Shown here piece after piece: positions 1 to 5,639 of a stretch of 6,141 bases of DNA. Each line of letters opens with the position of its first letter. Position 1 is the first letter of the stretch. The notes under the pieces are model-generated. The model worked only from the letters and a program-made list of their open reading frames with translations. It searched no databases and was not told where the DNA came from. This DNA is from an uncultured Solirubrobacter sp. (GTDB lineage Bacteria; Actinomycetota; Thermoleophilia; Solirubrobacterales; Solirubrobacteraceae). Position numbers and translations under genes: made by a program. The stretch spans positions 1-6,141 of the forward strand of contig CALMNS010000031.1 in assembly GCA_937871635.1 (NCBI GenBank). The letters are read 5' to 3'.

Positions 1-242
1 CCGCTTCGCCGTGCATGATCACCGACAGCCCCGACCGCCAGTTCCTGGTCGGCCGCGATCCGGAGAACCCAGCCGTCATCCTCGCCGGTGGGTGCTCGGG
101 GCACGGCTTCAAGCACGGCCCGGCGCTCGCCGAGGCGATCCTCGCCCGCCTGCGCGACGACGTGGCGCTGCCGGCCACCTACGGGCTGGGCGAGCGGACC
201 CCCGGGCGCTCGCTGCGCACCGCCGGGTCCGGCCTGGGCTAA
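1..242 (+). CDS. FAD-dependent amine oxidase, monomeric sarcosine oxidase / N-methyltryptophan oxidase-like (C-terminal part)
   Basis: The frame is open from the left edge (first full codon at 3) to a TAA at 240-242, so only the last 79 residues are present. Two blocks identify the family. The first is Cys-Met-Ile-Thr-Asp-Ser-Pro-Asp (Cys codon 12-14), which lines up with the Cys-Met-Tyr-Thr...Asp segment where monomeric sarcosine oxidase binds FAD covalently. The second is a Gly-rich SGHGFKHGP block (about 95-121), matching the family's SGHGFKF motif, whose Lys contacts the substrate carboxylate. Family members oxidise secondary or N-methyl amino acids, producing imine (then aldehyde and amine) and hydrogen peroxide. 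The Tyr usually found two residues after the FAD-linked Cys is Ile here, so the substrate may differ. The N-terminal FAD-binding Rossmann part lies outside the window. The family call is good; sarcosine itself as the substrate is only a guess. A glycine oxidase-like or other DAO-fold enzyme remains possible. Confidence 0.82.
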   Translation, partial: ASPCMITDSPDRQFLVGRDPENPAVILAGGCSGHGFKHGPALAEAILARLRDDVALPATYGLGERTPGRSLRTAGSGLG

Positions 243-267
243 ACGCGTGATCCGACGGTGCGCGGCC

Positions 268-328
268 GGAGGGCAACGGTGCGGGGGAGGGCAACGGCGC
301 GGGGGAGGGCAACGGCGCCAGGGAGGGC
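268..328. repeat. 18-bp tandem repeat, about 3.4 copies
   Basis: The unit is GGAGGGCAACGGCGCGGG. Copies lie at 268-285 (one C-to-T change), 286-303 (exact) and 304-321 (last bases changed to CAG), followed by a partial GGAGGGC at 322-328. It starts 25 bp after the stop codon of the amine oxidase. Frames across it give low-complexity Arg/Ala/Gly or Pro/Ser/Ala strings that match nothing I know, so it is best read as a non-coding minisatellite-like repeat. Function unknown; copy number may vary between strains. Confidence 0.85.
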
Positions 329-366
329 GGCGAGCAGACCGGGCGCGGGCGGGCGGACGCTGGTGC

Positions 367-421
367 CGTCCGTCAGACGAACCACGTCCGCCATCCGGCC
401 ACCTGGTCAGCCTGACGGACG
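367..421. other. Inverted repeat with 10-bp perfect arms, possible terminator or protein-binding site
   Basis: CGTCCGTCAG at 367-376 is the exact reverse complement of CTGACGGACG at 412-421, with 35 bases between. A short inner pairing (ACCA at 381-384 with TGGT at 404-407) could extend the structure. It lies in the gap between two convergent genes, where a bidirectional transcription terminator would be expected. There is no T-run next to either arm and the loop is long, so a binding site or a chance repeat is also possible. Confidence 0.4.
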
Positions 422-515
422 CCGCCCCCTCCCCTCCCCCGTCACCCGAGCGCCGTTGACCTCCGGTCCGCCTCAACACCGCAGCGCTGCGGGAGGACGC
501 CCACGCCCAAGCACC

Positions 516-559
516 CGGCCCGCCGGCTCGGCGCTCGGCGCTCGGCGCTCGGCGGGTCG
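516..559 (-). terminator. Hairpin just past the ZIP transporter stop, likely terminator
   Basis: CCCGCC at 519-524 pairs with GGCGGG at 551-556. The pairing continues outward to 516-518 / 557-559 with one G-T pair on the plus strand (a C-A mismatch on the minus strand). The 26-base loop is filled by 7-bp repeats. The hairpin begins 3 bases beyond the stop codon (563-565) of the minus-strand ZIP gene, the position expected for its transcript end. No U-tract follows, which is common for hairpin terminators in high-GC actinobacteria but weakens the call. Confidence 0.4.
526..553. repeat. 7-bp tandem repeat, four exact copies
   Basis: GCTCGGC is repeated four times without change at 526-532, 533-539, 540-546 and 547-553. 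It sits inside the loop and inner edge of the hairpin that follows the ZIP gene. Because the unit is 7 bp it would shift any reading frame, which fits a non-coding location. Slipped-strand changes in copy number are plausible. Confidence 0.85.
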
Positions 560-562
560 CGC

Positions 563-1300
563 CTACCCGGCGAGGACGAAGGAGACGAAGAAGCCCGCGG
601 CGGTCGCGAAGGCGTTGAACGGACGGCCGTGCTCGAAGGCCTCGGGCATCAGCGTGTCGGCCAGCGACGCGAGCACCGCCCCGCCCGCGAAGCCGAGGGC
701 GACGGCGAGCACCTCGTCCGAGAGCCCGGAGGCGACGCCGCGACCCAGGACCACCGAGGCGGCGAGCAGGATCGCGCAGACCGTCCAGATGGTGAGCACC
801 GCCCGGACGGAGCGGCCCTCCTCGCGCATGGTCACCGCCCCCACCAGCGACTCCGGGAGGTTCGAGAAGAAGATGGCCACCAGCAGGGTGAGCGACGCCC
901 CCTCCACGAGCGAGACGCCGAGCGCGAGGTTCTCCGGCACCCCGTCGAGGGTGACCGCGGCGAGCAGCGCCCAGCCGACGCCCGAGCGCGCGCCTCCCGC
1001 CGCCGTGCCCCGCTCCCCCGTCTCCTCCGCGTCGTCCACGGCGACGTGGCGGTCGAGCAGCGTGTTGGCGATCACGAAGGCCGCCGCGCCGGCCAGCAGC
1101 CCGAGCCCCGAGCGCAGGGCGCCGCCGAGCTCGAAGGCGTCCTCGAAGAGCTCGAAGGCGAGCGCGGAGATCAGCGCGCCGCTCGCGAACGCGAGCAGGA
1201 CGCCGGTCACCGTGCGCGTCGGCGAGAAGCGCGATCCGAGGCCCGCCCCGATCACCAGGGCGCTCGAGGCGGCCAGCCCGTAGAGCAGCGCGGTCAGCAC
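563..1300 (-). CDS. ZIP-family divalent metal transporter with non-canonical metal-site motifs
   Basis: Predicted integral membrane protein of 245 residues. Hydrophobic segments lie at about residues 2-22, 31-50, 62-82, 108-131, 136-157, 168-187, 197-216 and 228-244, matching the eight helices of ZIP carriers, which import Zn, Fe or Mn into the cytoplasm. An acidic, charged loop (about 84-105) sits between helices 3 and 4, where the family carries its variable loop. Helix 4 has LDGVPENLALG (Asp119, Pro122, Glu123) and helix 5 has SNLPES (Ser146, Asn147, Pro149, Glu150). These stand where classical ZIPs have His-Asn-x-Pro-Glu-Gly, so both metal-binding His are replaced. I recall a bacterial ZIP subgroup with similar D-G-x-P-E and S-N-x-P-E motifs. 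The start chosen is GTG at 1300, preceded by AAGGG three bases upstream. The frame stays open further upstream, but that extension is not hydrophobic, looks unlike a ZIP N-terminus and would run into the divergent gene. Stop is TAG. Metal specificity cannot be told. Confidence 0.8.
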   Translation of the reverse strand: MLTALLYGLAASSALVIGAGLGSRFSPTRTVTGVLLAFASGALISALAFELFEDAFELGGALRSGLGLLAGAAAFVIANTLLDRHVAVDDAEETGERGTAAGGARSGVGWALLAAVTLDGVPENLALGVSLVEGASLTLLVAIFFSNLPESLVGAVTMREEGRSVRAVLTIWTVCAILLAASVVLGRGVASGLSDEVLAVALGFAGGAVLASLADTLMPEAFEHGRPFNAFATAAGFFVSFVLAG

Positions 1301-1361
1301 GAACCCTTGGGTACCCCGCCGCGGCGTTTCCCTCCCGGGTCCGCCTGGGAAGGGGCGGGCA
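1301..1361. promoter_or_regulatory. Divergent intergenic region between ZIP transporter and YihY/BrkB genes
   Basis: Only 61 bp separate the GTG of the minus-strand ZIP gene from the ATG of the plus-strand membrane protein gene, so promoters or leaders for both must lie here or run into the coding regions. No clear -10 or -35 hexamer is visible on either strand. Visible elements are the palindrome GGGTACCC (1309-1316), a Shine-Dalgarno GGAAGGGGC (1348-1356) six to seven bases before the ATG at 1362, and TTCCC (1328-1332), which can pair with GGGAA (1347-1351) at the edge of that Shine-Dalgarno. Whether this pairing matters is unknown. Confidence 0.5.
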
Positions 1362-2312
1362 ATGGCGGAGCTCGAGAAGCAGGGATACGAACGCGACGCG
1401 GGTACCGGGGCGACGCTCAAGCGGACCTTTAAGGAGTTCAAGGAGGACAACCTCGGCGACTACGCCGCCGGGCTCACCTACTACGCGGTGCTCTCCATCT
1501 TCCCCGCGCTCATCGCCATGGTCTCCGTCGTCGGGCTGTTCGGCGATCCGCAGACGGTCACGCGGACGCTGACGGACATCGTCCAGGACATCGCGCCGGA
1601 AGGCGCCCAGGCCCTCCAGGGCCCGATCGAGCAGGTCACCTCCAACCGCGGGGGCGCCGGGATCGGGCTGATCATCGGCATCCTGCTCGCCCTGTCGTCC
1701 GCCTCGAGCTACGTCGGGGCCTTCATGCGGGCCTCGAACGTGATCTACGAGGTCGACGAGGGCCGCCCGTTCTGGAAGCTGCGCCCGCTGCAGATGCTCG
1801 TCACCTTCATCTGCGTGATGCTGCTGGCGATCTCCGCCGTCCTGGTGGTGGCCTCCGGACCGCTCGCGGAGTCGATCGGCTCGGCCATCGGGCTCGGCGA
1901 CACCGCCGTGACGATCTACTCCATCGCCAAGTGGCCCGTCCTCCTGCTGCTCGTGGCCTTCTTGATCTCGCTCCTCTACTACACGGCGCCGAACGCGAAG
2001 ATCCCGAGCTACAAGTTCATCACCGTGGGCGGGCTCGTCGCGGTGATCGTGTGGGTCGTCCTGTCGCTGCTGTTCGGCCTCTACGTCGCGAACTTCGGCT
2101 CCTACAACAAGACCTACGGCACCCTGGGCGGGATCATCGGCTTCCTCGTGTGGCTATGGATCACCAACCAGGCGATCCTCCTGGGCGCCCAGCTCAACGC
2201 CGAGCGCGAGCGCTCCAACCAGATCGAGGCCGGCGTCCCCGGGGCCGAGCGCGACATCAAGCTGCCCGCGCGCGACAAGCCGAGCGCCAAGGAGAAGTCC
2301 AAGACGGCGTAG
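1362..2312 (+). CDS. YihY/virulence factor BrkB family inner membrane protein
   Basis: Predicted integral membrane protein of 316 residues, a usual length for the YihY/BrkB family. A charged N-terminus (1-35) is followed by six hydrophobic segments at about 40-60, 99-120, 145-167, 182-206, 216-245 and 253-277, then a charged, Lys/Arg/Glu-rich cytoplasmic tail of about 38 residues. Family hallmarks are AAGLTYYAVLSIFPAL (35-50), YYTAPNAKIPSYKF (206-219) with the following Gly-rich helix, and YNKTYGTLGGIIGFLVWLW (248-266), leading into LLGAQLNAE (273-281). Family members were once annotated as ribonuclease BN, which is now considered wrong, and BrkB of Bordetella was linked to serum resistance. 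The actual function is unknown; transport or envelope roles have been suggested. The ATG start is supported by GGAAGGGGC at 1348-1356. Its TAG stop abuts the stop codon of the convergent GMC gene with no base between them. The family assignment is secure; the role is not. Confidence 0.9.
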   Translation: MAELEKQGYERDAGTGATLKRTFKEFKEDNLGDYAAGLTYYAVLSIFPALIAMVSVVGLFGDPQTVTRTLTDIVQDIAPEGAQALQGPIEQVTSNRGGAGIGLIIGILLALSSASSYVGAFMRASNVIYEVDEGRPFWKLRPLQMLVTFICVMLLAISAVLVVASGPLAESIGSAIGLGDTAVTIYSIAKWPVLLLLVAFLISLLYYTAPNAKIPSYKFITVGGLVAVIVWVVLSLLFGLYVANFGSYNKTYGTLGGIIGFLVWLWITNQAILLGAQLNAERERSNQIEAGVPGAERDIKLPARDKPSAKEKSKTA

Positions 2313-3929
2313 TCAGCCGGCGGCGGCCTCCGCCCCCGCGCTCGCCCGCAGCGACGCGGCGCCCCGGATCAGGTCGGCGGCGCGCTCGGCGATGGCGATG
2401 GTCGGCGCGTTCGTGTTGCCGCGGGTGACGGTCGGCATGACCGAGGCGTCCACCACCCGCAGGCCCTCGAGCCCCTGCACGCGGAGCTCCGGGTCGACCA
2501 CCGTGCCGATCGCGCAGGTCCCCGCCGGGTGGTAGATCGTCTGCGTCTTGCTGCGGATGTGGGCGCGGACGTCGTCGTCGGAGTCCGACGCCGGCACCAT
2601 GAACGGCGTCTGGGCGAACGGCCGCAGCGCCTCCTGCCCGGCGACGTCCATCACCGTTCCCATCGCCTCGACCATCTGCGCCATGTCGGACTCCGCCGCG
2701 TAGTAGTTGTGGCGGATGACCGGCTTGGCCGTCGGGTCGGCGGAGGGCAGCGTCACCTCGCCGCGGCTGTCGGGCTTGATCAGGCAGACGGAGAGGAGCA
2801 TCCCGTGGTCGGGCGGGTCGGCGAGCCCCTCCTCGATGAACATCACCGGCACGGCGTGGAACTGCGCGTTGGGCGCCGGGAGGCCGGAGCGGGTCCGGAA
2901 GAAGCCGCCGCCCTCGCCGATGTTCGAGGTGAGCGGCCCGTGCCCGTTCTGGGTGAACGCCTCGAGGTGCTCGGCCGCGGTGTCGGGCAGCGCGGCGACG
3001 AGGAGCGAGACGGGCTGGTCCGTCGTCCAGGCGCCGCCCACGGCGGGATGGTCCTGCAGGTTCTGCCCGACCTGCGGGTGGTCGAGCACGACCTCGATCT
3101 GGCGCAGTGCGAGGTGCTCGGCGGGCCCGACCCCGCTCAGCATGAGCAGCTGGGGCGAGTTGTAGGCCCCGCCGCAGAGGATCACCTCGCGCTCGGCCCG
3201 GTACTCGCTCGTCTGCCCGAGCTGCAGCCCCTCGACGCCGACCGCCCGGGTGCCCTCGAACCGCACGCGGGTGGCCCGCAGGTAGGGGATGACGGTCAGG
3301 TTCGGCCGCTCCATGGCCGGGTGCAGGTAGGCGAGCGCGGTGGAGCAGCGGTAGCCGCCGCGCTGGGTGAGGTCGTAGAGGCCGATGCCGTCCTGCGTCG
3401 CCGCGTTGAAGTCCGGGTTGTAGGCGAGCCCGGCCTGCTGCCCCGCCTCGACGAAGGCGGCCGTGATCGGGTTCTTGGAGCGGCCCTCGGAGACCGAGAG
3501 CGGGCCGCCCGCCCCGTGGAACTCGTCCTCGCCGCGGTAGTGGTCCTCCGCCCGCTTGAAGTAGGGGAGCAGGTCGTCGTAGGACCAGCCTTCGGCGCCG
3601 CCGGCCGCCCAGTCGTCGTAGTCGAGCCGGTTGCCGCGGACGTAGATCATCGCGTTGAGCGAGCTCGAGCCGCCGTAGGTCTTGCCGCGCGGCAGGTAGA
3701 TGCGCCGCCCGTCGCAGAACGGCTCCGCGGCGGTCGAGTAGTCCCAGTCGACCTGGGTCTTGAACAGCGACCCGAAGACCATCGGGATGTGGATGTTCTC
3801 CACCGTGTCGGGCGGCCCGGCCTCCAGGACGCAGACCGAGACGTCGGGGTCCTCGCTCAGCCGCGCGGCCAGCACCGCGCCGGCCGACCCCGCCCCGACG
3901 ATGACGTAGTCGTACGTGTGCTCAGGCAC
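2313..3929 (-). CDS. GMC-family FAD-dependent alcohol dehydrogenase/oxidase (choline dehydrogenase / AlkJ-like)
   Basis: 538 residues, full length for the glucose-methanol-choline family, with FAD non-covalently bound. The N-terminal Rossmann motif VIVGAGSAGAVLA has its GxGxxG at residues 12-17. GMC signature 1 is PRGKTYGGSSSLNAM (about 80-94) and signature 2 is GAYNSPQLLMLSGVG (254-268). The active-site pair is His467 in YHPAGTCAIG and Asn507 in GNTNAPT, the His/Asn arrangement of choline dehydrogenase-type enzymes. The C-terminus carries the usual RVVDASVMP block and an Ala-rich tail. There is no signal peptide, so it is probably cytoplasmic or peripheral at the membrane. Start chosen: GTG at 3929, with GGAGGG seven bases upstream; it overlaps the ligase stop by 8 nt (GTGCCTGA), which suggests translational coupling. 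Members oxidise primary alcohols, choline or polyols to aldehydes. No betaine-pathway partner (betB, betI, transporter) is visible, whereas the neighbouring acyl-CoA ligase favours an alcohol-to-fatty-acid route like AlkJ-AlkK. The substrate is inferred, not shown. Confidence 0.9.
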   Translation of the reverse strand: MPEHTYDYVIVGAGSAGAVLAARLSEDPDVSVCVLEAGPPDTVENIHIPMVFGSLFKTQVDWDYSTAAEPFCDGRRIYLPRGKTYGGSSSLNAMIYVRGNRLDYDDWAAGGAEGWSYDDLLPYFKRAEDHYRGEDEFHGAGGPLSVSEGRSKNPITAAFVEAGQQAGLAYNPDFNAATQDGIGLYDLTQRGGYRCSTALAYLHPAMERPNLTVIPYLRATRVRFEGTRAVGVEGLQLGQTSEYRAEREVILCGGAYNSPQLLMLSGVGPAEHLALRQIEVVLDHPQVGQNLQDHPAVGGAWTTDQPVSLLVAALPDTAAEHLEAFTQNGHGPLTSNIGEGGGFFRTRSGLPAPNAQFHAVPVMFIEEGLADPPDHGMLLSVCLIKPDSRGEVTLPSADPTAKPVIRHNYYAAESDMAQMVEAMGTVMDVAGQEALRPFAQTPFMVPASDSDDDVRAHIRSKTQTIYHPAGTCAIGTVVDPELRVQGLEGLRVVDASVMPTVTRGNTNAPTIAIAERAADLIRGAASLRASAGAEAAAG

Positions 3930-5571
3930 GGCTCTTCCCTCCGACCGTCTCGAGCTCGCCGTCGGCGAGCCGCTTGCGCAGCACCTTCTTGTCGAACTTC
4001 CCGACACTGGTCTTGGGCACCTCGTCGATGAAGGCGAAGGTGTCGGGCACCTGCCAGCCGGCCATCCGGCTCGCCAGGTGGCGGCGCAGGACGACCGGGT
4101 CGGCCTCCGCCCCCTCGGCGAGCACCACGCAGGCGAGCGGGCGCTCCGTCCAGCGCTCGTCGGGCATGGCGATCACCGCCGCCTCGAGCACGGCGTCGTG
4201 CTCCATGAGCTCGCCCTCGACCTCGACGGAGGAGATCCACTCGCCGCCCGACTTGATCAGGTCCTTCGCGCGGTCGGTGATCTGGACGAAGCCGTCCGGG
4301 GTGACCGAGCCGATGTCCCCCGTGCGCAGCCACCCGTCCTCGGTGAACTGGGCGTCGCCCGACGGGTCCTCGTAGTAGCGCGAGGCGATCCAGGGGCCGC
4401 GGACCTGGATCTCGCCGGTCTGGACGCCGTCCCAGTCGCGTGGCTCGTCGTCGTCCTCGCCGGTGATGCGCAGCTCGACCCACGGCATGATCCGGCCCTG
4501 GGTGACGCGCTTGGCCCAGTGGTCCTCGCCTTCGAGCGCCTCCGGCGGGCGGGCGACGGTGCACAGCGGGCTCGTCTCGGTCATCCCCCAGGCCTGCAGC
4601 AGGCGAACGCCGTGGCGCTCGAAGCCCTCCATCAGCCCGCGGGGGACCGCGGCGCCGCCGCAGATCCCGCCCCGCAGGCTCGAGAAGTCGGGCTTCTGCT
4701 CGTCGGCGTGGCGCAGGAGGTCGCCCAAGACGGTCGGCACGCCGGCCACCAGCGTCACCTTCTCCTGGGCGATCGCCCGGGCGAGCGGCGCGGCGGCGAC
4801 AAAGCGGCCGGGCATGACGAGCCCCGCGCCGGTCATCGCCGCGGCGAAGGGCAGGCCCCAGGCGTTGACGTGGAACATCGGGACGATGGCCATGACCCGG
4901 TCCTCGCCCGAGAGGCCGACCGCGTCGGCCATGCAGACCGCCGTCGAGTGCAGCGACACCGAGCGGTGGCTGTAGAGGACGCCCTTCGGGTTGCCGGTGG
5001 TGCCGCTCGTGTAGCAGAGGGCGGCGGCCTGGCGCTCGTCGACCTCGGGCCAGTCGTAGGCGCCCGCCTCGGCCTCGTCGAGGAGGTTTTCGTAGCGGGA
5101 GACCTGCGCCCGCCGGCCCAGCCCGCCGTCGTCGCCGTCGCCCATGATCACGAAGTGCTCGACGCCCGGCAGGCGAGGGGCCAGCTTGGCCACTTGCGGG
5201 ACGAGCGAGTCGTCGACGAAGACGACCCGGTTCGCGGCGTGGCCGACGATGTACTCGATCTGCTCCGGGAAGAGCCGGATGTTGACCGTGTGCAGGACGG
5301 CACCGAAGCTCGGGATGGCGAGGTAGAGCTCGAAGTGGCGCTGGGAGTTCCAGCCGAAGGTGGCCACGCGCTCGCCCGGCTCGACGCCCAGGCGCTCGAG
5401 GACGCGGCCGAGCCGCTCGACGCGCTCGGCCACCTCGGCGTAGGTGCCGCGCACGGGAGGCGCGGGCGGCTCCTGGAGCGTGATGACCTCGCGGTCGCCG
5501 TAGCAGCGGGCCATCCGGCGGCGGATCTCCCCCACCGTCAGCTGGGCGTCCTGCATGAGACCTTCGAGCAC
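3922..5571 (-). CDS. AMP-forming acyl-CoA ligase (medium/long-chain fatty acid--CoA ligase, AlkK-like)
   Basis: 549 residues, the family's usual size. It belongs to the ANL superfamily: it adenylates a carboxylic acid with ATP, then transfers the acyl group to CoA, releasing AMP. Motifs run in order: the phosphate-binding loop YTSGTTGNPKG (187-197); PMFHVNAWGLPF (231-242); QAWGMTETSP (326-335); GWLRTGDIG with the ribose-binding Asp419 (413-421); the hinge region DRAKDLIKSGGEWIS (433-447); and the C-terminal catalytic Lys525 in PKTSVGKFDK. The N-terminus MLEGLMQDAQLT and the segment HTVNIRLFPEQIEYI (94-108) resemble the AlkK / DmdB-type branch. The start chosen is GTG at 5571, with GGGAGGAG five bases upstream. 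ATGs at 5601 and 5556 are in frame but have weaker ribosome sites. It is first in a two-gene operon with the GMC enzyme and overlaps it by 8 nt. The substrate (medium or long fatty acid, methylmercaptopropionate or another acid) cannot be fixed from sequence. Confidence 0.92.
   Translation of the reverse strand: MLEGLMQDAQLTVGEIRRRMARCYGDREVITLQEPPAPPVRGTYAEVAERVERLGRVLERLGVEPGERVATFGWNSQRHFELYLAIPSFGAVLHTVNIRLFPEQIEYIVGHAANRVVFVDDSLVPQVAKLAPRLPGVEHFVIMGDGDDGGLGRRAQVSRYENLLDEAEAGAYDWPEVDERQAAALCYTSGTTGNPKGVLYSHRSVSLHSTAVCMADAVGLSGEDRVMAIVPMFHVNAWGLPFAAAMTGAGLVMPGRFVAAAPLARAIAQEKVTLVAGVPTVLGDLLRHADEQKPDFSSLRGGICGGAAVPRGLMEGFERHGVRLLQAWGMTETSPLCTVARPPEALEGEDHWAKRVTQGRIMPWVELRITGEDDDEPRDWDGVQTGEIQVRGPWIASRYYEDPSGDAQFTEDGWLRTGDIGSVTPDGFVQITDRAKDLIKSGGEWISSVEVEGELMEHDAVLEAAVIAMPDERWTERPLACVVLAEGAEADPVVLRRHLASRMAGWQVPDTFAFIDEVPKTSVGKFDKKVLRKRLADGELETVGGKSRA
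3937..3942 (-). promoter_or_regulatory. Ribosome binding site of the GMC gene
   Basis: GGAGGG on the minus strand, seven bases before GTG 3929-3927. It lies within the last codons of the ligase gene. It decides the GMC start over an in-frame ATG 78 bases further upstream, whose extension is basic, Ser/Arg-rich, lies wholly inside the ligase coding sequence and is unlike GMC N-termini, which place the GxGxxG about 12-15 residues from the start. Confidence 0.75.
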
Positions 5572-5634
5572 GGGCTCTCCTCCCGGTGGCTTGGCGGGCA
5601 TGTTGCCACTTCGATGGTCAATTAGACTCACCGG
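5572..5634. promoter_or_regulatory. Divergent promoter region between the ligase operon and the PGPGW-like gene
   Basis: A 63-bp gap containing the most AT-rich patch of the window (about 5614-5628). On the minus strand TCTAAT (5626-5621) matches five of six bases of a -10 element and would give the ligase operon a leader of about 40 nt; a matching -35 is not evident (GTTCGT, 5649-5644, is weak). On the plus strand TAGACT (5623-5628) fits a weak -10 (TAnnnT) that would place the transcript start at or next to the GTG at 5635, as in leaderless mRNAs; TTGCCA (5603-5608) could be a -35 but the 14-bp spacing is short. The two putative -10 elements overlap, so the promoters may compete. Confidence 0.5.
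5577..5584 (-). promoter_or_regulatory. Ribosome binding site of the acyl-CoA ligase gene
   Basis: GGGAGGAG on the minus strand ends five bases before GTG 5571-5569. It is the strongest Shine-Dalgarno sequence in the window. It selects the GTG over the in-frame ATG codons at 5601 (outside this site, no good ribosome site of its own) and 5556 (only GAAGG at close range). Confidence 0.8.
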
Positions 5635-5639
5635 GTGAG
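5627..5639. promoter_or_regulatory. Palindrome over the start codon of the PGPGW-like gene, possible operator
   Basis: CTCACC-G-GGTGAG is a perfect 6-bp inverted repeat around one central base. It covers the GTG start at 5635-5637 and touches the predicted -10 elements of both divergent promoters. A dimeric regulator could bind here, but the arms are short and no regulator gene is in the window, so it may be chance. Confidence 0.3.

Noticed and set aside
1309..1406. GGGTACC occurring in the divergent gap (1309-1315) and again early in the YihY/BrkB gene (1400-1406)
   Set aside because: Seven bases shared at two places is readily due to chance, and the second copy lies in coding sequence.
258..1432. 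Long plus-strand frames through the repeat region and opposite the ZIP gene (258-1283 and 629-1432)
   Set aside because: Their products are Ser/Arg/Pro- or Arg/Gly/Glu-rich low complexity, they run through tandem repeats, and the minus strand encodes a clear membrane transporter over most of the span.
1301..1450. 50-residue upstream extension of the ZIP frame starting at 1450
   Set aside because: It overlaps the start of the divergent YihY/BrkB gene and is unlike ZIP N-termini; the hydrophobic first helix begins right at the GTG at 1300.
2529..4031. 500-codon open frame on the plus strand opposite the GMC gene
   Set aside because: The minus strand encodes an intact GMC enzyme with all its motifs. 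The opposite frame gives a low-complexity Arg/Val/Glu/Gly-rich product with no recognisable domain, a usual by-product of very high GC.
3916..5625. 569-codon open frame on the plus strand opposite the acyl-CoA ligase
   Set aside because: It mirrors the ligase codons and has repetitive Ala/Asp/Val/Gly/Arg composition; no ribosome site or family motif. Judged antisense shadow despite its length.
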